Shown here: positions 46,207-56,641 of the stretch, piece by piece
Layout of the letters: each line of letters starts with the position of its first letter
Position numbering within the stretch: the first letter of the stretch is position 1
Assembly (NCBI GenBank): GCA_029449235.1
Contig: JANATG010000018.1
Coordinates: 620,001 to 684,000, forward strand
DNA: 64,000 bases
From: Linnemannia schmuckeri
Lineage: Eukaryota; Mortierellomycota; Mortierellomycetes; Mortierellales; Mortierellaceae
Direction of reading: 5' to 3'
Notes under the pieces: generated by a model
What the model was told of the DNA's origin: nothing
Seen by the model: only the letters and a program-made list of their open reading frames with translations
Database searches by the model: none
Translations under genes and position numbers: made by a program

Positions 46207-48772
46207 ATGAATACGTTCACGACAAAGAGTACCCCATTGCTGGGTCGCTCAAATTCCTCTGACAATCTCCACGACTTGTCTGACAGCAGCAGTAAATCAA
46301 CCTTGTCCAGTGGCAGCCAGGAGAACAAGATCGCCGTCAAGAAGGAATTGACTCAGCTCGAGAACTTTGCCGTCTCTGCCTTGGCTCCCTCCATGGCCGT
46401 CCTCTTCACTAACCCCTTCGACACTGTCAAGGTCCGTCTTCAGCTTCAGGGCGAGTTTGTCAAGACGAGGGAACCCGGCCGCAATGGCAAGGAAGTCGTC
46501 AGAGTCTCGGAGAAGGTAATCATCGAATGACTCTTATGGCAAGGAGAGGCAAGAAGTATGAGGGAGAGACGGAACTGAGAGCCAAAAGAAAGAGTGTGTG
46601 AGGATGGAGGAGCAAACACGCGGGAGGAGATTTTACCCCGCACCACCACACACCATCATCGATTCTTTTAGTGTTTCCACTTGTTTTCTTTTGCCCTTTT
46701 GACCTTTTTTTACTTTACACCTCGTGAGGTGAGGAGGGACAAAAAGTGTGAGCACACAATTACAATGGACAGGAAAACAAGATACATTGCACACACAACA
46801 CAGTGGAACACACACGACAACCAGCAACTTTAGCATGGCACAACAGGACAGGACAAGGATTGACTTCATGTAGGATCGGGAACTTGTTTATTCAGTCGCA
46901 TGCCAGTTGGACAAGGAATGCATGTCAACCACATTCAGCATTGGCTATACTGCTCAATATATCTCTCAACTGCATCTGCCGACATGCACCTTCAACAGAA
47001 ACAAACAACCTACGCATAGACACATTCAGTGGCAACTCAAAAAATACCATCGGCAACATGTCTCAGAGGACACAGAAAGCAATTGAAACAGCATGAGGGA
47101 CAACATCTACAACAACAATAACAACAACAGCAACAGCAACAACAACAACAGCATCAACAACAAAGACAAGGACATGAACAACAGGAATGGGGTACTTCCC
47201 AGTCCCTTTGTCATTGCGATGATGGTCTGAGTATAGACAAGTCGTGCAAACAAGATATTTTTATTTTGTTGGGGGATCAATCGGAAGAGGACGAATAGGA
47301 AGGTGAAGAGAGGTGGACAAAAACAAAACAATAGCCAAGTGAAGTCCGAGTGGAGTTGCAACTTTCCTCTTTTCCACTCGACCCGTTATGTTTTTCTTTG
47401 TTTGTGTGCACACGGACACACGGAAGACAACTTTGTTGACAATGCCACCCCCTTGCAACGTATGAGAGTCAGGGGAGGGAACGACAAAGGCATGTTTGAA
47501 CGTTCTTGTGGAATTAAGAACAAAGTCTTTGACCCACTTTTCATCCGAATTTCTCCCACGGATGTTAGTGAGGTTCACTGGAGTGTACCATTTGGGTGCA
47601 CTTTTATTCATTCCCTTCCGAACATAACATCTCACCCTTCAGATACAACAGTACCCTTCATTGTCTCCTTCCTTTTCATCGTTTGTATTTGTTCACTGAC
47701 CTCCTGTTCCTTTTAATATCAACAATAGGTCTACAAATCTTCCCTCGATTGCTTGCAAAAGACCTTCCGACATGAAGGAATCCGTGGCCTGCAAAAGGGT
47801 CTCTTCCCTGCTATTCTCAAAGAGTCATCGAAAAACATCTTCCGACTTGGACTCTACGATCCCATCCTCAACGCAATGCACCCACTGAGCTACCCCGGAG
47901 AAGCAAGCACTGCCCCAGCATGGAAACGGATGATTGCGGGAGCGACCTGTGGTGCAATGGGGGCTATCAGTGCGAATCCTTTTGAGCTCATCAAGACTCG
48001 ACTCCAGTCGCATTCCACCGGAGGACTTGCTGTTGGAAACCAATACGCCTACACCGGCACTTTCTCTGCACTCCGAACCATTATCGTCAACGACGGAGCG
48101 ATGACTCTCTACCGTGGATCTGTCATCTCGATCGCTCGGTCGATGCTCGGAAGTGCTGCCAACCTGACGACCTATTCGCTCCTCAAGGATCATGCTAGAA
48201 ACAACTGGGGCGCAGAGGATGGCATTATGCTGGATATGGTCAGCTCTCTCGTCAGTGCTTTTGTCAGTGTTGTCGTTATGAATCCCATGGATGTTGTGTA
48301 AGTCGTCGTTGTTCGTTGTCTTTTCCTTTTCCTTTTTTTTTTTTTTTTTTTTTTTCAGCTGAGCCCACTGTTGCAATTTTGTGAAGGTAATGACTAATGT
48401 CGCCGTTCTTTGTTTTTGTTGTAACCTTTTAGTCGCATCCGTCTTTACAACCGATCGTCGCAATCTTCCTCGCAGACGACTATGCAATCAGTTCGCCACA
48501 TCCTGACGACTGAAGGCCCCATGGCGTTTTACAAGGGCTTTTCGACACATTTCATGCGTATCGGACCCCATTTCACGTTGACATTTGTCTTCTTGGGCAT
48601 GTTGAAGCGTCAACTCATCGAGGGATCGGCTCCAGTCGAGACTGCCAAGTCTTCATCCTTCATCCTCCACCCCAAGGACGAGAGCACCTCTACCTCCTCT
48701 CCGTCCTCCTCGTCGTCATCGACGTCCTCAATAACCACCGGTGTGATTGCAAGACGTGAAGAGCAAATCTAG
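46207..48772 (+). CDS. Mitochondrial carrier, OAC1/SLC25A35-like (405 aa)
   Basis: Inner-membrane transporter of the SLC25 family. Exons 46207-46515, 47729-48297, 48433-48772; phases agree. Three carrier repeats are visible, each with its PX[DE]XX[KR] motif: NPFDTVKVRLQLQGE, NPFELIKTRLQSH and NPMDVVRIRLYNR. The third-repeat pattern VVxxRLYNR followed by YKGFSTHFMRIGPH is characteristic of the oxaloacetate/sulfate-type OAC1 and SLC25A34/35 group; substrate remains inferred. N-terminal (about 60) and C-terminal (about 60, Ser-rich) extensions exceed the usual 300-residue carrier. Intron 1 is 1213 bp, far longer than any neighbour, with a CAA-repeat tract. Exon 1 ends exactly after the first matrix loop. 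Confidence 0.88.
47101..47163. repeat. CAA-rich trinucleotide tract in carrier intron 1
   Basis: Imperfect (CAA)n with CAG interruptions inside the 1.2-kb first intron of the mitochondrial carrier gene. Confidence 0.8.
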
Positions 48773-49153
48773 AAAAAACGTCGATCGTTTTTCTTTTTTT
48801 TTTTTTTTTTTCTTTCACTCGTTCTGATTTATCTCCTGATTTGTACTATGTAAACCCCTTTTCACCTTTTCTTGTTGCTCTCATATCATCTCTTTTTTCT
48901 GCCTGTACAGTACTTTTCTTCATAGAAAGCACTATGACCAATCTCTTTCTCTCTCACATATCCTTTTCCTCAACTTTTTAACTTTCTCCTTGTTCTCCCT
49001 TCTGAGTCTTCTAAAGGCCACACCTCCCTACTCTTCATTTTGTGAAGCCCAACCCCAATACCTCGTTTTATGTCTTTTTTTTTTTATTTCACTCCATTTC
49101 TCGTTGGTTTGGTCATTGAACAAAAAAAAAGCAAAAAACAACACTTGTACACT

Positions 49154-49159
49154 AATAAA
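49154..49159 (+). terminator. Possible polyadenylation signal AATAAA, carrier gene
   Basis: AATAAA 380 bp past the stop, preceded by T- and A-rich tracts. Assigned by position only. Confidence 0.35.
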
Positions 49160-49347
49160 CACAATCGTTCAATACACGACTTGAATGTTTTTAATCGCCA
49201 TCCACATGAAAAACGAATTGACGAGTCCATTTTGGGCATACTGAATTGACATTCACGATCGGGCTATTGGAAGACAGATAGACCAGAAAAGCCATGCCAT
49301 CAAAATATAGACCTTCTGCTTCTCTGAAGAAAAAAGTCAGGACGCAC

Positions 49348-49382
49348 GGTTCCTAGTTCCTGGTTCCTGGTTCCTAGTTCCT
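49348..49382. repeat. Five tandem copies of heptamer RGTTCCT
   Basis: Five uninterrupted 7-bp units reading GGTTCCT or AGTTCCT, in the convergent intergenic region. Confidence 0.85.
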
Positions 49383-49591
49383 TCGGCCAGGTCCTATTGC
49401 CTTGCATTATGAATGTTCCTTATGGGCATGGATCTAGTGACCCGGAACTGTGCTAGCTGGTTTGGCACGGTCCAGAGAAAGGTGAGGGTTGGTGGAAGGG
49501 GGCTGGTCCATATGCGTAGCATCCTCCGACCAACGGAGCGATGGCCACTACAATCCTTGAGACGAAACCTCAACCAGAGATAATGTCCTCC

Positions 49592-50197
49592 TCAATGCTT
49601 ATGGTTCTTGCAAACATGTCCTGGAGATCCATGCCTTGGGTTATCTGCCTTCTGTGCTTGTGGCTGTGATTGTTGTTGCTGTTGTTGCCTGGCTTTATCC
49701 TTTGCTTCTTGGGCGGCCTTGCGTTCCCAGCTCAGGGGAGGTCCACGCATGAACCTTGAGATCCTTGGTTTGGCGTTCTTGTGGATGTCGACTGGGATAA
49801 TCAAGTTTGGGTTCCTGGACAACTCCGTCAGGTGGTCTCTCTGGATCTACGGAAATACACACACATACACACCCGCAATATCGCAAAAAACGCGTAAAAT
49901 TAAGAATAGTTAGTAACTAAATCGAACCTTTCTAACTTATCAATACTTGATATTGTTATGAAAGGAGAAACTTACTTCAAGGTTATCGACTTGAAGTTCT
50001 GCCAATTGGATCATGCCTTCAATCTCCTGGGGGTCCTTTTCGGCAGCGTTGGTGCGGAAATCACTCTTGACGCGGGAGAGGACAAGGGCTTGTCGGGTCT
50101 CGGTCGGCATGGCTTTTCCGATTTTGAGAAGTTTTCTGTACAGGCTTAAGACCCTTTGTGTCTGCTGCAGTGAAGTCGTGGTGCTTGTTGATGACAT
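49592..50197 (-). CDS. LYR-motif (Complex1_LYR-like) protein, 158 aa
   Basis: LYR proteins are small helical factors that bind mitochondrial acyl carrier protein and help assemble respiratory or Fe-S complexes. Exons 50197-49976 and 49846-49592 join in phase. The motif L19-Y20-R21 opens helix 1 (VLSLYRKLLKIGKAMP). Basic residues and the conserved Phe in VKSDFRTNA follow, then a helix ending in QRDHLTEL. This is the Complex1_LYR pattern; which member it is (LYRM9-, MZM1- or ISD11-like) I cannot decide. The last 70 residues (ISRFMRGPPLSWERKAA, then a Gln run and a His/Lys-rich end) are longer than in most LYR proteins. ATG 50197 was chosen because the LYR core follows closely; an upstream in-frame region lacks conservation cues. 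Confidence 0.75.
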
Positions 50198-50464
50198 TTG
50201 TCTTTGTTTGGTTAGAGGTGGTGTGCTTTGGTAGTGGTGAAAGGAGGAATCGAAGGAATGTGAGAGGAAAGAGATCAGTTTTATTTCTCGTTGCCTCGAA
50301 GGGTTCAGGAACGAACAAATTGCGGGGTGTAGGCGATACAAGCCACATTCAGGTGAGCCACCAAAATTGGAAACCTTGATCAGCTTGAATCTTTTCTTCT
50401 CTTTTCATTAACAGCAGAACTCTACGACGCACACACAAACGACAACGAGGATAAGGAAGCAGGA
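50198..50464. promoter_or_regulatory. Bidirectional promoter interval, LYR protein / SWC5
   Basis: 267 bp between divergent start codons. No specific factor site recognised. Confidence 0.45.
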
Positions 50465-51658
50465 ATGACAAAACCAAAAACAGTAGCAGAGAAACCACCA
50501 AGACCGGATGAGGTGGAATCAGATTCAGACGACGAGAGCGACGATGAGGATTACGCCCCCGATGGTAACAACCAAAACTCATTCCACGCCTTTTTGCCTC
50601 CTAGCTTCAAACGTGCCCAATACGCCACCTTAGTAGAGAAAATACTAACACACTCCTTCGGGGGGTTTTTTATCGTAGAGAAGGACTTTCAGAGTGACGG
50701 CGAGGACTTGGGCGACAGCAGTGACGACGATGACAATACCACAAACGACGCAGACACACCTATATCAACATCACGATCCGGGAAACGGCGCGCCGACAAC
50801 GACCCTTCTTCCTCTACACACAAGAAATCCAAATCTCAACAGGAACCAACACCTCAGGAACAAGCTGAAGTCCTCAACAAGAAATCCCGGCTTGACGCCC
50901 TCTGGGCAGAGATGAACGCTCCCGTCTCTAAACCAGCACTCTCCGCACGGCGACTCGATCTCTCAATCCTCTCAGGATCTGGATCATCTTCGGATAAGGG
51001 AGCTGGAGCGGGTACGTCGGGAAAGATGGTGACTATTACGACAACATATGATTTTGCAGGCGAGACTGTTACGGTAACCAAAGATGTTCCGGAGGATTCG
51101 AAGGAGGCCAAGGAGTATGCGGCCAAGAATGGCAAAGTCGCTCCTGTTGGTGCTAGTTCGTCTGATTCTGTATCTGCGACTGCGACAGCAGCATCAACGA
51201 CAACAACAGCCACAAAGGATTCAATACTCTCAACAGAACAAAACCTCGACACTACAACCAGTACATCATCAACAGCAACACCCATCACAGAAACCTCAAA
51301 ACCCTCAGATGCGTCATCAATACAAGGATCAAATCCAGCACCAGGAGGACCAAAGATCACGACCCGCCCCTCAATCCTCGACTCCCTCGCCACAAAGACA
51401 AAAGCTCCCGTCCGGTACATCCGCAAGAAATCCAACCTCGACGAACTAGCGGCCACATACGGTGTCAAGAAACCACCCAAACTCAATACGCTCGAGAAAT
51501 CAAAGCTTGACTGGAAGAACTTTGTGGGCAAGGAAGGAATTGAGGATGAACTGAAGCATCATAACAAGGACGGGTACATGGAGAAGGTGGCCTTCTTACA
51601 GCGCACAGATGAGCGGAGAGATCAGGAATACCAACAGCTCAAGAAGAAGCGGCGGTAG
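50465..51658 (+). CDS. SWC5: SWC5 / CFDP1 (BCNT-C domain), SWR1 complex subunit (359 aa spliced)
   Basis: Nuclear subunit of the SWR1 remodeller that exchanges H2A for H2A.Z. Exons 50465-50564 and 50679-51658. The 114-bp segment between them has GTAACA, a perfect TACTAAC branch point at 50643-50649 and a TCGTAG acceptor; its length is a multiple of three and it has no stop, so the unspliced frame is also open (397 aa). Splicing removes a non-acidic block and joins two halves of the acidic N-terminal histone-binding region (DESDDEDYAPD | KDFQSDGEDLGD). The BCNT-C domain at the C terminus shows LDELAATYGVKKPPKLNTLE, then KSKLDWKNFVGKEGIEDEL and the end DERRDQEY. The Ser/Thr-rich middle is low complexity. 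Confidence 0.9.
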   Translation: MTKPKTVAEKPPRPDEVESDSDDESDDEDYAPDGNNQNSFHAFLPPSFKRAQYATLVEKILTHSFGGFFIVEKDFQSDGEDLGDSSDDDDNTTNDADTPISTSRSGKRRADNDPSSSTHKKSKSQQEPTPQEQAEVLNKKSRLDALWAEMNAPVSKPALSARRLDLSILSGSGSSSDKGAGAGTSGKMVTITTTYDFAGETVTVTKDVPEDSKEAKEYAAKNGKVAPVGASSSDSVSATATAASTTTTATKDSILSTEQNLDTTTSTSSTATPITETSKPSDASSIQGSNPAPGGPKITTRPSILDSLATKTKAPVRYIRKKSNLDELAATYGVKKPPKLNTLEKSKLDWKNFVGKEGIEDELKHHNKDGYMEKVAFLQRTDERRDQEYQQLKKKRR

Positions 51659-51802
51659 AAAAAGTGATCATTTTGACAGTACTCACCCAGCTTGTCCTGG
51701 GAAAATAAAATCAACAAAAAACGACCACAAATATTTTTGTCCGCAAAGAAGAAAGTATTTAATGCGGTGAACTGGGACTGAGCGAGAAGGTACGTATTAA
51801 CA

Positions 51803-53662
51803 CTACAAGTACACTCCAAGCATAAGCGGGTCTTGATCCTCATCACGTATGTTCAAAAGCCACCTGAACGGGGCCGAAACATCCTCTTCACTCGCAAAGA
51901 ATGTGCCTAGCCTGAGGTGGGGCCAATGGTCGTTCATCCACACCATTTCAGGGCAATAAATCGTGCACTGGGCTTCCTCCGTGTCTGCTCTAATCGACCC
52001 AGAGAAAGTCTCCAACTGTTCCAGCCCTGACAGTAGGTGCAAGTATCCCGGCTGCCCTGAAAAGAAACACCCAAGACTCAGCATGGCTGGAAACCACGAC
52101 ATAGCATCTATTCTGGCCACCAGGCCATCCTGATCTAGCTTGACCATGTTTAGGGTGAGGTGTTTCATCTGCGTCAACTTGCCGATCTGGCTGTAAAGGC
52201 ACTCGAGTCGAGAAAAGTGCTGCGCCTCCTCGTCAGACAGAGAGATGGGATAACTGCGATAATAATAGGGTGGGTACAGTGGGTTATAAGGTAACTCGCA
52301 CTCACTGATGCCGAGATGGAGTAGAGTCAGTCGGGTGCAGCCCCAGGGATGTTTTACAGCGTCGGTCAAATCAATGTAGTGTCCTATTCCGTCATAACAA
52401 GGGATCGAAAGTAAGTCCAGATTAATGCATTCCCTAAAAATGATGGCGAGGGATATTCTGCGGAGAGAAGAATCGTTGATGAGACGGATTGATCGGAGTG
52501 TTGTCGAATGTCGTTGGAGTGCAATGGTGGCACCTGTGAGGACAGTGTTGTTAAAGAAGCCCTTGTACGTAAAGTGGATGAGCTGCTGTGCGGGTAGTGT
52601 GTTAAGGACGGTAAACGGCAAATCGTCAAATTCTCCCAGCTCGTGTACATCGTAGGTCAAGTCCTTGATCTTGCGGCACTTGCTCCCGACAAACTCCCCC
52701 ATGCTGGTGCTCGATCGAAGGTGAGGGATAAAGGGGACGTTGAGCTTCCTGATGTTTGGGCAATGTGCAAAGATCGAACGGACGCTGGATGTCGACGCCC
52801 AATCCAGGGAACCTTTCACAATCAGCTCCTCCAGGTTGATCAACGGTTCATGTGCTCTCGCTATCGCCGCCATGTTCCTGCTCTTTTCCACGCTGTCTCG
52901 CAAATCATTATCGCCTGGCTCGCTCTCAAGAAAGTGCATAACAATGACTTGGATAGATGGCTGACAGCTAAAGATAACTCGAGACCCCAATTGAAGTCGA
53001 TGACCACTCTTACAAATGATCCAAATCTCCAGCTGTTTCAATCTGGACAGTCCAGCAATCACGTCTCCGAAAAGCCGCTCACCGAACCCACTCCAGATCG
53101 GAACGCTATGAAGGTTCAGGTGAGTCAGGCCAGGATTACTGTATATGAGCCAGCATAACTGGGCCAGTGTCGCTTGAGAGTCATCCACGCTGGGCAGGGA
53201 ATAGGTCGGGCTTGTTGGGATGGCAGGGTACACTGTGAGTCGCGTTAAGCGGGTCATGAGCGGCATGGCGATAAACTGACAGGTACGAATGTCCGGTGGT
53301 GGCAACCAGGCCGGTCGCGATATCACCTTGTCATCATTGTCATCGTTGGCATTCAGTGAGGTCATCTCCTCGAGGGTAAGAACGCAGTTGTAGTAGTAGG
53401 CGAGCTCGGATACTCTGATGGATATGCTTCTGAGATGTCGGATGTTTCGTGCAAGGGCCTGGAGTCCCGGGATGGATTGAAAGAGGTGTGTCTCTGGACG
53501 ATGGGAAACAACGTCTATGGTTCTGTAGATTTTAGGGGTGCACTGTTCGTTGAGTCTCCAATTAGTGAGGGCAAGACGACCGACATCTTGGTCGCTGAGA
53601 AACAGCGTCACATGGTGGACTAGTTCCTGAATATTGAAGAATCGTTCGTGGGCGTCCGACAT
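51803..53662 (-). CDS. F-box/LRR protein, array copy 1 (intact, 619 aa)
   Basis: Likely SCF ubiquitin-ligase substrate adaptor; target unknown. Single uninterrupted exon. The F-box lies at about residues 8-50 (FNIQELVHHVTLFLSDQDVG … CTPKIYRTI). After it comes the array's signature series: HLRSISIRVSELAYYYNCVL, RPAWLPPPD, SQATLAQLCWLIYSNPGLTH, SIFAHCPNIRKL, SLSDEEAQHFSRLECLYSQIG, GQPGYLHLLSGLEQLETF and WMNDHWPHL. These are degenerate LRRs in a solenoid. No signal peptide or membrane segment. It converges with SWC5 with 144 bp between stops. It shares all these blocks with the other copies to 64 kb, at moderate identity, so the duplications are not recent. Confidence 0.85.
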   Translation of the reverse strand: MSDAHERFFNIQELVHHVTLFLSDQDVGRLALTNWRLNEQCTPKIYRTIDVVSHRPETHLFQSIPGLQALARNIRHLRSISIRVSELAYYYNCVLTLEEMTSLNANDDNDDKVISRPAWLPPPDIRTCQFIAMPLMTRLTRLTVYPAIPTSPTYSLPSVDDSQATLAQLCWLIYSNPGLTHLNLHSVPIWSGFGERLFGDVIAGLSRLKQLEIWIICKSGHRLQLGSRVIFSCQPSIQVIVMHFLESEPGDNDLRDSVEKSRNMAAIARAHEPLINLEELIVKGSLDWASTSSVRSIFAHCPNIRKLNVPFIPHLRSSTSMGEFVGSKCRKIKDLTYDVHELGEFDDLPFTVLNTLPAQQLIHFTYKGFFNNTVLTGATIALQRHSTTLRSIRLINDSSLRRISLAIIFRECINLDLLSIPCYDGIGHYIDLTDAVKHPWGCTRLTLLHLGISECELPYNPLYPPYYYRSYPISLSDEEAQHFSRLECLYSQIGKLTQMKHLTLNMVKLDQDGLVARIDAMSWFPAMLSLGCFFSGQPGYLHLLSGLEQLETFSGSIRADTEEAQCTIYCPEMVWMNDHWPHLRLGTFFASEEDVSAPFRWLLNIRDEDQDPLMLGVYL

Positions 53663-53995
53663 GGTGGTGCTGGTGAGTAGAATGTACTTGCGGGTGTGAT
53701 GTGCGATGTGTGCTATGCGCTGAGGAAAAAGTAAGAATTCTGAGCCATGAAGGTCGTGGCAGTGGAGGGCAAGCTCCCCCTTTTTTTTTTATTCGCGTCA
53801 GAAATATGTGTGTGGCTTTTGACAATGCACGACACACACATTATTAGTCTTCAAGTCCGTTGCTAGAGGCACTTCAACCCAACAGAGCTCTGTTTCTGGT
53901 GGCCAGCTAGTCCTGACTTACGTTCCTACGCCCTTTCATCATTGTCGTCCACAAAGTAAGGACGGATTTAAAGAATGTAATTGCACATCCTACTA

Positions 53996-55893
53996 TTAAT
54001 TGTAATAGGTGAAATAACTGAAGCCTCCAAGCGCAAGTTTATCCCGACCATCATCAACGTGCTTGTCCTCCAGCCATCTGAACGGTGCGCTCACATCTTC
54101 TTCACGTCCCAAGAAATCAGAATATGTGAGCACTGGCCAATTTAGATTCATCTAAATCATCTTAGGATACTCTACCGTTCTACGCGTCTCCTTCGTATCC
54201 GCCCTGAACAATCCATAAAGACGCCTCAGCATTTTCAGTCCAGAGAGGCAATGCAGGTATCTAGGCCAACCTGTCTAGAGGTTCTCAAGGCTCAGCATAG
54301 CGGAAAACGACGTGGGGCTGTCCACCGATCTTAGATCCACTTCACCGTGTCCATCCAGCTTGACCATCGACAGGCTTAGAAAATTCAAGCTTGTCAACAT
54401 TCCGATCTGTCGGTACAGGACTTCGAGTTGGGTAAAGTGTTCTGTCTCGGCTCCGGTAAGGGTGATCGGCGACCGGCAATAGTAGTAAGGCATGACTTCC
54501 GGCTCGATAGACAGCTTGCATCCATTGATAACAAGTGTGAGCGTAGTCAACCTTGTGCAGCCTCAGGGAAACTCCACAGCATCGGTCAAGGTGACATAGT
54601 ATCCTGTGGTGCCATGGTGCGGCATATGAAATGTGTCCAGACCATGACACTCCTTGAGGATGGTGGAAACAGACATCCTAGCGGCACGGCGTTGTCCAGT
54701 TATGTGAATCGATCGCAATGATGCAAAGTGCCGATGGAGTGCGGTATTAATTTTGAGATTGTTGATATTTACAAGTTCTTCTTTGTACGACAAGTCGGTG
54801 ATTTGAGTGCGCAACAAGTCCATGATCTTGAAAGGTGCAGAATCCCGCGCTTCGGAATCGAGCGAATCGTATTATATCGCCACTAGCTTGGGACACGACT
54901 TGCCGATAAAGTATTCAATGGCATCGATCTCCCAGTGGTCAGGGTGTCCAGTAATCGTACGCATGTCCAATTTTCGATGCTGGGGCAATGTGCGAAAATC
55001 GAGCACATGGTGCTAGTTAAACTCCAGTTGTGAATGCCTCGGATCGACAGTTCCCCAAGGTTGGTTAGCGGTTCCTGCTCTCGAGCCACCGCATCCATAT
55101 ATCTGCTCTTCCACTTTTCAGCCGGATCACTCAAGGCTTGCGCTGAATAATCTGTGACAATGTCGCGAAAAAACACGGAAAGTCGCCGAGTCGACAATGG
55201 GCAGCTGGAGAGAAGGCAAGAGCGGAATGCGACGTCATTCTTGCCCTTGTAGATAATCGAAACGTGTAGTTTCTTCAGCGTGTGAAGACTAGCTATGGCC
55301 TCTCCTAGACGACGACAGCTGAAAAGATCTACCACCAGGATGTCCAATAGAGTCAGACAGGTTGACAAGAGGCTGAGCAAAATCAAACAACAAAGCTGGG
55401 CTAGCGTTGCTCGAGGCTTTTCAACGCTCGGCAACTTGTAAGGATTATTCCTTGAAACACTAAGGGACAAAATAAACTGCGACAGGCGGATCAAGGGAGG
55501 CATGGTAACCAATTGGTAGATATGAATATCCGGCGATGACAGCCAAGGCGGGGGGGGGGGGGGGGGGGGAGGGTAGGGTTGAAGGGGCGTCAGCGATGTG
55601 AGAATACATGTCTTAAAAAACAAGTACACAGTTGTAGTCAAAGACAAGTCCGTCCAACTCAAGGCGCAAAGCTCTGACTTGCTGACTGCTCTGTGCAAGG
55701 GCAAGCAAGGCTGGGGTAGATGTGAACAGTTTGAGAGTGATGACTCTGGCTAATAAAGTCCTGTAAAGCGAAGGGATGCAGCGCTTGTGCATATATCGGC
55801 TGGTGCGAAAGACATTCAACACCTCTTGTTTGTCGAGATCACTAGAAGGTCAACCAGTTCCTGAATGTCAAAGAACCGGCGAGAGGTCGACAT
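53996..55893 (-). pseudogene. F-box/LRR array copy 2 (broken)
   Basis: ATG 55893 begins MSTSRRFFDIQELVDLL, then the frame shifts within about 22 codons. Homology continues in other frames: HKRCIPSLYRTLLARV (55790), FDYNCVLVF (55620), WLSSPDIHIYQLVTMPPL after a run of prolines (55540-55490), ATLAQLCCLI (55400), SIFAHCPSIENWTCV (54970), ITLTGAETEHFTQLEVLYRQIG (about 54470-54405), then stops, and a C terminus EEDVSAPFRWLEDKHV ending at 53996. At least two frameshifts and several in-frame stops. A 20-G run interrupts the Pro-rich loop. Ancestral length fits the 619- and 634-residue intact copies. Confidence 0.85.
55550..55569. repeat. G20 homopolymer
   Basis: Twenty consecutive G on the plus strand (C on the coding strand of the pseudogene, reading poly-Pro) where intact paralogues have only the PPP of AWLPPPD. 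Confidence 0.9.
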
Positions 55894-56641
55894 GGTGGTG
55901 CTTGGTATTGATACTGGTGTTCGCATGGGGGTTGAAGCGTGGTCGCGTTGGAAGAGGCGACGGCATTTTTTTGTGTGGCAGTCTGATGTGGCTTGAGCAA
56001 CGAACTTGCTTTATCGCGAACTCGCGCTGATATGGAAGGTGATTTTTCGTCGACCTCAAATGGAAGTAATTGACTCTGCTGGCCTGTTGTTTCCAGTTGT
56101 TTGTTACCATGCCCAACCTTATTTCGCCCGACATAAACCCTTGTTCTCCAAAGCTGCATTCTAAGATTCGCCCCATGCACTTAATGTACCCTAACACAAC
56201 ACAGTCCCTGTTGCACTGTTGACGGAAATTGTTGCAGCATTCTGCTTTGAAAATGAAGTCTTGCATGTCCTATTGGAGTTTTTACGGAAGCATTTCCTTT
56301 GAGCCGCTGACTCTTGTTTGAAGTGCTATATAGCTTCCTGATCGCGCGACTTTTTTTTCTTTCGGCCCTGTCTTTTTTTTTTTCGAAGCGTCTTTTAAAA
56401 GGCGAATATGGGTCGGATGAAGGTCCCGAGTGGTTGTGTATGTGTGTAGCGAACTGAATATTGATAGGTAGCTTTTGTCGGAAACATATAATAACGTATC
56501 AAAGTCTCCTTTTCGACAAAAACAGACAAAGCCAACGAGAGTTAACGACAAAAAAGAGACGCAACGAATTGTTCAACAAATCGATACAACATTTTTAGTC
56601 GACAATCGCAAACATCACTTCTACAGCGAAAAAAAGGGCAT
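55894..56641. other. Intergenic between array copies 2 and 3
   Basis: 748 bp; no gene recognised. An AT-rich segment follows 56340. Confidence 0.5.

Larger units (their letters stand above)
48773..49591. other. Intergenic, convergent 3' regions of the carrier and LYR genes
   Basis: 819 bp, T-rich in the first half. It holds a poly(A) signal and a heptamer tandem repeat (listed separately). No coding signal. Confidence 0.5.
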
